Shown in pieces: positions 24,511 to 34,999 of a stretch of 64,000 nucleotides of DNA (the stretch's first letter is position 1; every line of letters starts with the position of its first letter). The position numbers and the translations under genes were made by a program. The DNA is from Clarireedia homoeocarpa (taxonomy: Eukaryota > Ascomycota > Leotiomycetes > Helotiales > Rutstroemiaceae), in the NCBI GenBank assembly GCA_001465935.1, contig LNKV01000029.1, forward strand, positions 453,215 through 517,214. Direction: 5' to 3'. The notes under the pieces are model-generated. The model saw nothing but the letters and a program-made list of their open reading frames with translations. It did not search any database and had not been told where the DNA came from.

Positions 24511-25036
24511 CGTATCTCCCACTAAATGATCCACCCCATCAAATGAGCCACTTCTTACTTATATTCTACAACTCAACTTAATCTATTAATAAATCAACAA
24601 CCTAATATACCAGAACTCAGTAAAGAGACTTAATTGAATCTCGCGATTTGGGCGCTCAATTCGATACCCGGATTAAGTAAACGGAAAGCTGCAAAAAAGT
24701 ACAAAGTGTCTAAGAAGATACTTTCCCGAAGAATAGCCAGAATACAACCTATTACTACAATAGTACTATGATTCCGCCGGTTGACTATATTAGAAGAGAA
24801 TATAGTAGTTCAATATATTCTTAATCCAGATACAAAAGGGTATCCGCTCTGCTTTAGTACTGTAGAAGATATAGCTTTATCAAAGCTAATATTACCTATA
24901 TTAGCAAAACAGACTTCTTAGTTAGGTTTAATGTAAGATAAAATTTACTTGATTGATCTTTCTAAACTATGGAAAATAGGAACCTTTTATAGATATTCTA
25001 GATGAGTCTCTTTGGGTCACGAATTGCACTATTCCA

Positions 25037-25122
25037 TGGGTACTACAGGTGATCAGGAAGACACGCTATTCTATGGGTATTATGAGTGATTATCGAATGT
25101 TCAGGAGCTGTTCACTTCTACA
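25037..25122. repeat. Left direct repeat of the short-LTR insertion
   Basis: Copy one of the TGGGTACTACAGG…TTCTACA repeat; differs from the right copy at about seven positions. Confidence 0.75.
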
Positions 25123-26134
25123 CACCCCCTTCAGGATCCGTTAGATTCTGACTGCAAGTCCTTGATTATACCTTCGATGTTCTGAAGACCTATTTGCTTA
25201 ATGAAAGTGGTTTGCTTTTCGGTCCCGCATACGCATAGTAGTCGAATGTTCTTATTTGAGCTTTTTGGCGCTTCTTGCGGGATGCCCTTGAATGCAACAT
25301 TCGCAGAGTGAGTAGCGGCATTGCCCCCGAAGTTGTGCAGACGCAGATACTGCCTGAAGTCTTCCACAATTCGTTACATTGATAGCACATCCGCTTTATC
25401 CGCTATATTGTTGTGAGAAGCTAGAGCTCTTGGAGGAGTGATAGCATTGAAATCGAATGAACTTGATTGATCTATCTATCTGCTGAACTAACTACACAGC
25501 AGCTTGGAGGAGGTTTATATCCTCAAGCTGTGGCAAATTAACGATTCTGGTATGTTCTGTAGCTTACAAATGAAAAATGATGGAAAATCGGCGTTTGTGG
25601 ATCATTCCTCGATCTGGGAATGCCTTCATTTATCGATTACGAATGCTGTGGAGATGGCGGTGGAGAATAATATGGATCTCATTCTCACACTTGTTGATAA
25701 GAAACACTTCTTGGGTACTAGCCCAGGTAGCATCTACTGCGGAGACAGCAAGAAGAAAGTTGAATTGAGCTTGGTTTTCATCAATGACCGAAATTTTCAG
25801 TGAGTTGTAGGCTATTTCCTACTGGGCAATCCAGCTTTCGATACTTTGATCCCTGCTTAGATTGTGACGACTGCACCTGAGTCGTACACGTAGTTGCACA
25901 TATAGCCATTGCATTTAGCCAGCCTGGATGCCACTTTATTAAGGGCATTGTAAAAGTGACGCCACTTCTAGAGAAGTGACAATGTGGGCTTATATAGTTC
26001 TTACAGGCATCGCTAAGCATAGCCCTGGGAGTATTTGGTTCTATATAAGGCCTCTCTTCTTCTTGTACATAGCTTAGTTCTGCAGTTCAATATTCTAAGG
26101 TCATTCAGCACTTTCATTAGTGGTCTCGTCACAA

Positions 26135-26220
26135 TGGGTACTACAGGTGATCAGGAAGATACGCTATTCTGTGGGTATTATGAGTGATCATGGAATGTTC
26201 AGGAGCCGTTCAATTCTACA
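26135..26220. repeat. Right direct repeat of the short-LTR insertion
   Basis: Copy two of the TGGGTACTACAGG…TTCTACA repeat. Confidence 0.75.
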
Positions 26221-26658
26221 TTTAAAGAAGTATTTAAGTAGATAATTATACCTTCTAATACTAAGGCTAGATTCTTTAGTACTGGATTAGTACTATTCAA
26301 TCCCTAAGAAGTTATCTCAAAGATAGATATCTGTCTTCGGTCTCTGTCTTATACTGCCGGACTATCCCCCCTTTAGAGTTTATATACCTCCTATAACCCT
26401 AAAGAAGCTTTTTCTTAGATCTATGATAGAATTGCTTAGTATCAAAGTAGTTCTCCTATGTTTCTTTTTCGGTCAATTGAAGCTCTAACTAAAAGTACTA
26501 AGAGGTTGGCTTATAAAATAGCTATTTTGCAGACCGATATCAACAACTATAGGGAGAACAAATAAGCTTTTAGCCCAGAAAGAGGTAGCTAGTCAGATTA
26601 AGGGTAATATAGCTGTTAAGAAGGAAGAATATTAGATAGTATCGTCAACTATAGTATA

Positions 26659-28235
26659 CTCTCCCCCCCCCCCCCCCCGGTTTAAAGGTTATTTGGTGGG
26701 AAGAACAAGGGGGCATTATTTATATTATGTCAATAATTTACAGGGGCTTTAGGCCAATTAGAAGGCAGGAGTAGGGTGTAGAAATGACTAGAATCAGGCC
26801 AGTTGGCCTAAGTGTTGGCAGAAAAAGCCAGTTTAATAAGCAACAGTTGTCATCTAAAATAAGGATATACTCTTTTGCTGCTGGATTCAACCTTTCTCAA
26901 TTGATTCAATAATGGATTTGCGGCTTATTCTGAACCCCTCGAATACAAATTTACAACCTCAGTGCTTAAGACCTCAAACTCCACCTCCTACAACCTTACC
27001 GTCGCTTCCCCAATATGCAACTAGTCCACGAACACCTGTTAAGACTTATGCTCCTGCTACAACAAGAAGTGACCGAATCAGGATTAAGACAGCTCTTGAT
27101 TTTAGTCACTCTCCTAGGAGTATTAGGTCTAAGTACGGATATACTTTAAGGCAGATTCAGAATACTAAGCATTCAAGGTTAACTCCTCAGAAATCACAGT
27201 GTGGGGGAATATGTAAGCTTACAACTACTCAGAGATCACAGCTTGAGGAATGGCTACTGGCTTCTCCTTCTCACCGGCATGTACGATATATGCATATTCC
27301 TCGAGTTGCACCAGAGCTTCAACTTGACTGTGGCGAAAGGGCAATACGTACTAGCTTCAAACTCTTGGGCTATGGCCGAAGAGTTGCTAAGAGAAAGGGG
27401 TTTTCTGATGATCCTGAAGTAACAGCAGAACGCCTAGCTTTTGCTTTAGAAGGGATCACTTGGACTATGGATCGATTAAGGAGACAGGTTTTCTCTGATG
27501 AAGTATAGGCACAAGGCGGGGCATTTACTCAAACCTATGTGACTATAAAAGAAGACGGATCAGATCGATATAATCCAGGCTGTGTGCAGTATAAATATAG
27601 TCGGCAGCCAGCTTGGATGTTCCATGGCTGTATTGTAGGAGGAACCAAAGGACCTGGATTGATATGGGATACAGCTGAATGGGGTAATATAAACAGCTTC
27701 AACTATAACCTGATTATATTAGGTATTGTAGAACAGTGGTTCAGTCAAAATCCAGAGCAATAATGGGTATGGATACAGGATAACGCTAGCTGCTATCGTT
27801 CTGCTGAGACTCAGGAGAATATAAGAAGAAGAAGGATACCGTCAATTCAATGGCCTCGATATTCTCTTGATCTTAATCTTATTGAACATGTATGGAGCTG
27901 GATGCGGAGATGGATTCAGGAGTATTATTGGGATGCTTATTATGATGCGGCAAAGATCCCAAAGCAGAGGCTGAAAGAGATTATAATAGAGGTATGGGAA
28001 GCAGTTCCAGATAGCTATATTGAGACCCTTCTTCAGTCATGGTGGAGACGCTGTCAAGCTGTGATTGATGCAAAGGGTGGTCCTACTAGATATTAGTAAT
28101 AGTATATCCTCATTTTCTGAAGTAACGACTATACCCTATTTAGAAGCGGTGAGCCCCTGTAATGGCCACGTAATCCATTCTGAATCCCCCCTGTTCTTCC
28201 CACCAAATAACCTTTAAACCGGGGGGGGGGAAGAG
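26659..28235 (+). mobile_element. Tc1/mariner-type DNA transposon with terminal inverted repeats
   Basis: An element of 1,577 bases begins CTCT followed by a run of C and GGTTTAAAGGTTATTTGGTG, and ends with the inverse complement followed by a G-run and AGAG. It is flanked on both sides by TA (26657–26658 and 28236–28237), the target site of this superfamily. The inverted repeats match over about 50 bases, with small differences in the length of the C/G homopolymer. It encloses one transposase gene and sits inside the older Fot1/pogo remnant. Its sequence is less degraded than its host element, so it is the younger arrival. Confidence 0.88.
26912..28096 (+). pseudogene. Tc1/mariner transposase with two in-frame stops
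   Basis: One reading frame runs for about 395 codons from the ATG at 26912 and is interrupted by TAG at 27506 and TAA at 27760. The N-terminal part has helix-turn-helix DNA-binding character (SIRSKYGYTLRQI…, LTTTQRSQLEEWL). The DDE triad is recognisable: FSDE just before the first stop, WIQDNASCYRS after the second, and RYSLDLNLIEHVW near the end, corresponding to the usual SPDLNPIE block. The stops make a full protein impossible, so the copy is non-autonomous as read. Both stops could be C-to-T type changes on one strand or the other, as RIP would cause. Confidence 0.85.
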
Positions 28236-28558
28236 TAGAATCTGTAAACAACTTGGATACAATAAAAGGACCTACCCAAATCGTCTAATAGATTGGATCA
28301 TTTAGTAGACTTGCATATTAGAACGACCAGTCGGCCTTTTTGTATATCCATAAGTCCGCAAATGCGCAGGACAATCTACCGGTCGTTAAATTTCAAATAA
28401 TGCCGTACCGGGCATAGCAAGACATAGAAGAAATTTTGAACCTATTACATACGTTGTATTTCAATCGCAATACCCAGCGAGCATACGTATCCCAGTGCGC
28501 CAAGAAATTGCGCGTAGCCTGCGGCACAATATCCGGATTACGACTTCACGTCTCCACC

Positions 28559-28745
28559 ATTGGTAATCAACCAGCACGGCCGCCCACCCATTTGGTAATC
28601 CACCAGCACGACCGTCCACTATTTGGTAATCCACCAGCACGGCCGCCCACCCATTTGGTAATCCACCAGCACGACCGTCCACCATTTGGTAATCCACCAG
28701 CACGACCGTCCACTATTTGGTAATCCACCAGCACGACCGTCCACC
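28559..28745. repeat. Minisatellite, six copies of a 31/32-base unit
   Basis: Units begin TTTGGTAATCCACCAGCACG and end with either ACCGTCCACTA/ACCGTCCACCA (31 bases) or GCCGCCCACCCA (32 bases). Unit starts are at about 28559, 28591, 28622, 28654, 28685 and 28716. The two length types alternate in the first four copies, giving a 63-base higher-order period, which keeps a reading frame open on both strands. Confidence 0.9.
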
Positions 28746-29042
28746 ACAAACCGTGGCAGTATTCTCATGTTACCTTAGGCTATTAGACTGTGATCTCAGA
28801 TCTTACGGATCTCTAGAGATATATCCGGAAACAGGGAGCGTAAGCCGCGATACCTGCTCATTGATCTGCCGGTTCTTGTTTGCCAAGCTATCGCTGACGA
28901 GTAAATGTCAAAGCAATGAAATTGAGAGTCTGGAGTTGCAGACCCCCCGTTTACTCTTCGCACGATATTGTTCTCTGCAGCCATGAAGTCATTCGTAGCT
29001 CAGTGAAAGGTGGCGCTACGATTGAGAGGGGGTTTGGTTTTC

Positions 29043-29050
29043 TATATAAG
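29043..29050 (+). promoter_or_regulatory. TATA box of the intradiol-dioxygenase gene
   Basis: TATATAAG lies 78 bases before the ATG at 29128 and has the spacing of a strong fungal core promoter. Confidence 0.6.
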
Positions 29051-29127
29051 TCCGCGTTTCCTTCCTATTATCATGCACTCGTTCGTACATCGTACATCTT
29101 GTTTCTTCCTGTTCATTGCACTTCATC

Positions 29128-30102
29128 ATGCACTTCTCTACCTTCATATTCACAGCTGGGCTTATCATTGGGTCGACTGTTGCTCACCCAGGGCCTCACC
29201 CAATCATGACCCGGTCTGAGGTAATGCGCCGATCTGATATGTCGAAAAGATGCGCTTCCGCAGCGGCAAGTATGAACGAGAAACGATATGCCAGAAGAAA
29301 CCAAGCCAAGCGAGACCTAGCAGCACGGTCAAACACAACCTATACCATTACTACCGAGGCTCCTTATTACGAAGTCATCCAAAATGATACTTGCGTCCTG
29401 ACCCCAGAGGTCACCGAAGGACCATATGTTTGGCCACGATCTCAGACTCTGAGACAAGACATGACCGAGGGCCAAGCAGGAGTCCCGCTTTGGCTGGACG
29501 TTGGGGTACTTGATATGGCGACATGTGAACCTCTCGAGAACGTACTGGTCGATTTTTGGCACTGCAATGCCACGGGAAGTTACTCTAGTTTCGATGCATT
29601 GTCTCCCAATACCCCCTTCCCAACCCTTCTCGAAGAGCTCAACATTACCAATTTCGTCATCGGTGAAACGGACCTGCATACTAGCGACAGTACTTGGCTG
29701 CGAGGGATGTGGCCCACAGACAGTGCTGGTATGATGGAGATGAAGACGATTTTCCCGGGATTCTACGCCCAGCGAACGCTCCATATACACGCCCAAGTGC
29801 ATACCGATTGGGTTCTTCATAGCAATGGTACGCTTGTCAGTGGGAATACTGTTAGCACTGGCCAGCTCTACTTTGAAGAGGCTCTCACGCAGCAGATCAT
29901 GGCTCTCCAGCCTTATGCGTCGCATACGCAAATCAATCGTACTACCAACACTGTGGATTCTATCTTTAGCGGTAGCTTTGCCAATGGTTACAATCCGATT
30001 GTGAATATCGTTGCTGCTGATGGAGAGAATGTTGAAAATGGAATGATTGGGTACATCACTATCGGGGTTGATACTACTGCAATTGAGGGCAATCAGAAAT
30101 AA
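29128..30102 (+). CDS. Secreted intradiol ring-cleavage dioxygenase-like protein
   Basis: Intronless, 324 residues. A signal peptide (MHFSTFIFTAGLIIGSTVAH) is followed by a basic stretch with KR sites, then the catalytic-domain start DTCVLTPEVTEGPYVWP. WLDVGVLDMATCEPLENVLVDFWHCNATGSY is the beta-sandwich core, and FPGFYAQRTLHIHAQVH supplies a Tyr and two His that match iron ligands of protocatechuate and catechol dioxygenases; the other Tyr would be in EGPY. So the metal site looks complete. Secreted members of this family are common in plant-associated fungi and are thought to open catechol rings of plant phenolics, but this substrate is inference. The family start was chosen at 29128; no earlier ATG is in frame. 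Confidence 0.88.
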   Translation: MHFSTFIFTAGLIIGSTVAHPGPHPIMTRSEVMRRSDMSKRCASAAASMNEKRYARRNQAKRDLAARSNTTYTITTEAPYYEVIQNDTCVLTPEVTEGPYVWPRSQTLRQDMTEGQAGVPLWLDVGVLDMATCEPLENVLVDFWHCNATGSYSSFDALSPNTPFPTLLEELNITNFVIGETDLHTSDSTWLRGMWPTDSAGMMEMKTIFPGFYAQRTLHIHAQVHTDWVLHSNGTLVSGNTVSTGQLYFEEALTQQIMALQPYASHTQINRTTNTVDSIFSGSFANGYNPIVNIVAADGENVENGMIGYITIGVDTTAIEGNQK

Positions 30103-30331
30103 GATAGCTTGAAAAAGCTAAGGCTAGGCAGTTACATGAGGAATTCGACAACGCTGGTGGTTCTAGATATTGCAAGATTAACGTTCTAGATTTTATCCCA
30201 TCTTTCTTAGCTAGAGCTTGAATCACACAATCTTTAACCATATTCAGACATTTCATCAGACGAGTTTATATAATTATATACATATTTACAGTCACGAGCG
30301 TGAAAAATAAAATCTGCTTCCATCTCCGTTT

Positions 30332-31166
30332 TTACAACACCGCAGTATCAGGAATAACTCCCCTCCACTTAGCCGCCGAGTTTTTATTCGCCCATTCCAA
30401 AAGCGCATCCCAATCCTTACACTGATGTACAGCACCCCATCCAGCACCCTCTGGAGTCTGTCCCTCTAGACTTATGTCCGCATTGCACATAATCGCCTGG
30501 CGTAGATAATCCACACAATGCGCCGTATGTTCCGCCACCTCCTCCGTCATCGTGGCCTGGTAATGCTCGACAAGATATGAGAGACAGTGAAGCTGGTGGA
30601 ACGCAGACACCATGTACGCTGGGCCGTCTGAAGTGCGATTGACCGCAACGATATATGGATCGGGGAGTTTGGCGTGGCTGGTACTGTGAACTTGGACGAA
30701 TCCTCTGGCGGCTTTTGCGAAGAGGGGGTTGGATGTTAGCTACACGTACTCATATGTATGGGAGAGAATGAAATCCTACCAGAACTCAATTCGATCCAAT
30801 TGTGAAGAGTATGCAGGGTTTCTATTTCGTCCTTGAACATGTCTTTGTGCGCGTATCGATGGTTCTGGTAAAATATGTATGGTTTCTTTGGAACTTGCGA
30901 TTCATGTTAATGTGTGTGTATCTGCGAACAATCTGACGCATTGGCATCTTACATGTTGGTACCGGAGATGGAGATATTTTAAGCTGCGAACGGTCGAGAA
31001 GCAGCGCAAGTATAGTGATGAGCATCGCAGCTTCAATTAATGCTCGGAACCAGAACTTTGCATTATATCGAGTCTTCGGCGGACTTGGCTTCTCCTCGCC
31101 CGTCGATGTCGGCAAAAAAGCCTGTTGCTCCTCGTTGAAGTCGCTTTCGTCAGTTGAAGTACCCAT
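30332..31166 (-). CDS. UstYa-family (DUF3328) membrane-anchored oxidase-like protein
   Basis: Three exons on the minus strand (30953–31166, 30780–30893, 30332–30711) give 235 residues. The second intron needs the acceptor at 30712, downstream of a perfect CTAAC branch site, to keep frame. An N-terminal hydrophilic segment is followed by one membrane helix (ALIEAAMLITILALLL). The lumenal part carries both family motifs: HQLHCLSYLVEHY and HTAHCVDYLRQAIMC, the two HxxHC signatures. Members modify RiPPs such as ustiloxins, and related proteins act on other natural products. No RiPP precursor gene, peptidase or tyrosinase is visible nearby, so the substrate is unknown. It converges on the intradiol-dioxygenase gene with about 230 bases between stops. 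Confidence 0.85.
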
Positions 31167-31793
31167 CTTGAAGTTGGTGTGTATATGAGACGCTCCAAGT
31201 TGAAGAGCGAGATGTTTGAAATCTTTGGGGGATGGCGACTATCAATAATATATAACATACGAGGTATAATACTGTAATATATTATATATTAACCTTAGGG
31301 ACTTATTCAATTTAGCCTAAACAGCTAAATAGATGTCTTGTGACATCACTCCAATGGATAGACAGTATTTACTTACCTCTCACGTGCCTCTGTACAATTT
31401 ATCCGTATCAGGCATATTTCGAAACAATTAATAAAGTCACCAATGCTCATCGCTCCAAGTGCCGGTGCGAGATTGCCTTGTGGGGCATAAGCCAGTCCTC
31501 TTTCTAGTGGTGTGGATATGCGCCAGTTTCGTGTAGAGTGGCTTCATACCCCCGCTTCCAGAAGACAAACCAGAAGACAACCAGAAGGCGACCAACCCCT
31601 TGGGAGACGAACATATTTCACATGATTCTTATATGTACATGATCATTCAGCAAAAAGACGCGATAGAGACTTCCCATAACCATGGAAGTTCGAGTAACAA
31701 GGGGTTGAAGATCATTGTAGCACAAGAATGTTCGGGCGGCACGGGCGGCACGGGCGGCAGACGCGGTGGATAGGTTAGAGGTTAGAGGTGTAG
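31167..31793. other. Intergenic, no gene seen
   Basis: Promoter side of the UstYa-type gene and, perhaps, the lost or unseen 5' part of the ankyrin-repeat gene. A GGGCGGCAC triplet repeat occurs near 31735–31757. Confidence 0.4.
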
Positions 31794-33364
31794 AAATGGC
31801 GACTTGGATGGACTTAAGCAGATTTTACAAGATGCGTTAGCATCATTGACCGACTGTGATATGGATGGACGATCATTACTGGGGGTAAGAACGCCAGTCT
31901 TGCGGGAAACACTGTGTCCTAGCTAACGCATAAAAACACAGTCTATACTCTTACGGATCCGGTTACAGGAGTCACTCTAATATTTACCAGTACCTTGTTT
32001 CAAAAGGGGCAGATGTCGACGCATTCGAACTAGACGTTCCTGTCAAGCCTATGTATGTGAAATCAGTGTAGATATGCAATTGGTCATTCATTAACCATCA
32101 CTGCAGGGTGCCATTACTGGCTTCTTTGGGGCTGAATATGGACGGACACACTGACGAGGAGGAAAGAGATGCAATGATTTGCAAAAAGATACTACTAGAT
32201 GCAGATGCAAATCTACGCAACTCTCAAGCCTTTGGAGGGTATTCGTATAGTGCTGTAATAGATGCAGTGAGCCAGCTGCACTTAGTGAGTTTGGGATTGA
32301 TAGTTATGTTGATAACTACTATTTTTAACAATTTTTAGGATATGGTACGAGTTATTTTAGACCATGGAGGACTGATAGACGACATTGATGATCGAGATAA
32401 CAATGGCAACACCGCTTTCCTCAGGGCTGCACTTATCTCTCCATATGGATATACTATCAATATTAAGTACCCTGTGGAGAACTCCTTTGCAGTAATCAAA
32501 CTTCTCATGGTACATGGAGTCGACTACAAGTCTGTGAACAACTCCGGAGAAAATTTCTTTCATATAATTCTTCGAAAAGAATTTTACAGTGATAGTATTA
32601 GACATATCTTCCGCCCTCATAATATGCTTACAGCTGTACTTGTTCGTGTAATTGAGGGTGGTAGAGATATACTGGCTGTTGACGCGTGTGGGAAAACTCC
32701 AAGTCATGTTGCCAAAGATAGCGATTACGAGCATAGCTGGATGGAGGCACTATTGAGATATGGATACTCACCACAAGAAGTCTATGCGAAATCGGGTGTA
32801 CCATAGACCGAATTAAGGCATTATGGACCCGAGACCGATTTAATGGAGACGTTAACATATATGACAACGGCGAAGCAGTGGTATCTGGATGCTAGCGGAT
32901 TGGGACCTGCTCAACAGTGGCGCCAAGAAACAGTAGAGAAGCTTTTAACGAACGGGGCTCAGACCTATGGAGACTGCTTTCATCGGGTAGACTCACAATC
33001 TACCAGGAAAATACTCCGATTGATACGAAAGGCTCATGCAGATAATGCTTTCAGAAAAGCATCGGCAACTTGTGGGTATGATGCGGAGCAGATCTACAAC
33101 TGTGTGAATATGCCTTGGGTTGAACTTGACAGTTCTTACGAGCAAAGTTCAGATGAGGATGTTTCAGATGAGGCAGATTCAGATGAGGAAAACTCCGATA
33201 ATGAAGAATTCGTTGACTGTGAGTCGGTCGAGGAAGATTCGAACGAGAACGAAGAATCGAGTGACGTGGAAACCTCGAACGAGGATGGAGGAAGCGAGAT
33301 ATATTTAGAGGATGGAGGAAGCATGATATATTTAGACTTTGTCGGATCAATTCTAGGAGACTGA
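31794..33364 (+). pseudogene. Broken ankyrin-repeat gene
   Basis: Pieces joined by plausible introns read as ankyrin repeats: NGDLDGLKQILQDALASL (about 31795–31850), YLVSKGADVDAFELD (about 32000), the ADANLRNSQAF part at 32108–32279 and VRVILDHGGLIDDIDDRDNN from 32339. More repeats run to YGYSPQEVYAKSGVP, where a TAG stops the frame at 32804. The same frame then stays open for 186 codons past the stop, into a charged tail of Ser/Asp/Glu ending LDFVGSILGD. The junction near 31884 also does not keep frame with the next exon, after a run of five G. No start codon is evident. A gene ending at 32806 is the alternative; I favour a pseudogene with at least one lesion. Confidence 0.6.
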
Positions 33365-34299
33365 AAAATGAAGAGAAACGACAATGTCCAAGTCTAGGCA
33401 TCTGTAGGGACCTTCCAATACCTGTTCTCTCCTTCTTTCGAACCTGGCGTGTGTGCAGAAGGACTTCTCTGGGGGCAAATACTGCAATAACACATGCGGA
33501 ATGTTGATATTGCTGTCTGAAGAACTTGGACCAAGTGGTGGTGACGAGCTTGATGACTGCGACAAATGTACTACTTCGAGAGATTGGTGGCGTATGACTA
33601 TACTGCTCTGTTTTATCTTTCCCAGATTGCTCGCATGTATCTCCACAAGCAAAAATCATACTGAAACAAAATAAACATGTTTGTGCTTGGGGAATGTCTC
33701 ACCTTGAGGCGTGAAAAGACTCGTAGCACAAGTGTCGAACCTCTGGATTGCATGTGCGAATTCTAAACGCAGACCAAAGCACGTCTTTCCCATTATTGTT
33801 GAAAAGTTGTCGCGGAGTCTTTTCCCATAAAAATTATCTAATGTTTATTCGCGGGGGACTTCTATTCTTCATTCATGTATAAAGAGAGATATTGTGTTAT
33901 CATATCCTTTATGAGAATGACTAATAGAGGACCTGCGGATGGAGCTAGCCGTCGGATGGAACTAGCCGTTGGATGGATAGATGCATAGTTCTCGGAATCG
34001 GGCAGAAGACGAATCGGATGAGATACACTCTGGGCTCGTGTTGTTGGAGGACGACGGACAAGGACCGTTTCCCGACGGATACTTACTTCGTCATGCATGC
34101 ATCTTTACAGCATCGTTGCCAAGATCCGCCTGGGCTGCTCGTTCCCCCTCCTTACGGTATTATTGGTACCCCCCCCCCCTTCAGGTGTTGTTGGTATAAG
34201 GTTAACTGCTGCTTAAAAAAGAACTGTTACGTAACATGCTTTGTGCCATAAACCAGTGGTAGGTGTATATACATAAGTAGTCAATCCATCCCTCAATCA

Positions 34300-34332
34300 T
34301 ACATACATACATCCATACATACATACATACAT
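34300..34332. repeat. CATA tetranucleotide microsatellite
   Basis: Eight CATA-type units with one CATC interruption. Confidence 0.85.
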
Positions 34333-34452
34333 ATCCCTCACCGCAGATGAACGGTTCTGTAGATCGTGAAGCTGTGGTTCTTCAATTAAATTACCAAGTG
34401 CTACAGTAAGTATGTATATGTACTGTTCCTGTACTGTATAAGTGCGGGGTAG

Positions 34453-34477
34453 CATTCATTCATTCATTCATTCATTG
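34453..34477. repeat. ATTC tetranucleotide microsatellite
   Basis: About six tandem ATTC units. Confidence 0.85.
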
Positions 34478-34999
34478 AGGGGTAATCAATTGGTGGCTCG
34501 GGGTTCGGATTGGGCCATATATACATACAGTACATACATTTTTTTTTTTTTTTTGGTTGATGGAACAAAACGTTTAGAGTAGAAACCGCATTGAATTACA
34601 TGATTTCACATTAATTGGTTACTCTCTATTGTTAATGTGTTGATAAGCCTGCCACGCCATCCTGTTATACTCATCTACTGGAAATTCGGTCACCCCGGGA
34701 CTACTAACTAGTTGGTGGACTGACCATCCGACTGCCTTTTGATTTCGGTTCTAAGGGAAATTTGGGTTTGGAGAACTTGTATACATAACTATTCAAGTCA
34801 TATTTGGACATGACGAACCGATATATACACTTGGCAGAATAAAGGTGTTTTAGAGAAATAAAAATAAAAATAAAAATTGATCGATCAGTCGACACAACCT
34901 TCTAACGGACTGCGCAATTCACAGCTTCCGCAATGGAAGTGAAATTAGGGTTGACAGGGCATTATCAGATTTATCAGACTGAGTTACCCGTTTGCTTCT

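Larger units (their letters stand above)
25036..26220 (-). mobile_element. Short-LTR retroelement-like insertion
   Basis: Two direct repeats of 87 bases, 25036–25122 and 26134–26220, about 92% identical by eye, flank roughly 1.0 kb of sequence. Ignoring one leading base, each repeat starts TGGGTACTACAGG and ends TTCTACA, the TG…CA ends of LTRs. On the minus strand between them a CVCG-containing segment and a YVYDSGAVVTI segment vaguely resemble Ty1/copia Gag and protease motifs, but frames are broken and I would not insist. No clear target-site duplication or primer-binding site was found. The insertion lies inside the Fot1/pogo remnant. Confidence 0.4.
24511..28315 (+). mobile_element. Decayed Fot1/pogo-type transposon, split by two insertions
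   Basis: Fragments of one coding sequence lie on both sides of other insertions. At 24650–24960 a heavily mutated frame shows a CENP-B/pogo-type helix-turn-helix start (EENIVVQYILNPDTKGYPLC, then STVEDIA). At 26220–26620 the matching transposase C-terminus appears (SSSPMFLFRSIEALTKSTKR, then LAYKIAILQ, as in the coiled end of Fot1 transposases). Many stops interrupt it. A CCACTAAATGATCC end near 24520 is mirrored by GGATCATTTAGTAG near 28293, consistent with terminal inverted repeats of the outer element. The end positions are approximate. Decay by many TAA/TAG changes fits RIP. Confidence 0.55.
28316..29127. other. Intergenic with minisatellite
   Basis: Sequence between the transposon block and the intradiol-dioxygenase gene. 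Apart from the minisatellite and a TATA box, nothing is recognisable. Confidence 0.5.
33365..34999. other. Intergenic with microsatellites
   Basis: No gene recognised. Contains short direct repeats (GGATGGA…CTAGCCGT, 33936–33975), a CATA tract near 34300–34332, a TTCA tract near 34454–34477 and a T16-type run near 34540. It separates accessory genes from the cluster regulator. Confidence 0.5.

Noticed and set aside
28436..28723. Repeat-bearing frame as a RiPP precursor for the UstYa-type protein
   Set aside because: No signal peptide, no Kex2-type KR sites, and the array is a minisatellite open on both strands.
28559..28745. CRISPR-like array
   Set aside because: Units are contiguous without unique spacers; this is a fungal minisatellite.
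33051..33659. Minus-strand frame of 202 codons, Arg/Pro/His-rich
   Set aside because: Shadow of the acidic tail of the ankyrin-type gene on the other strand.
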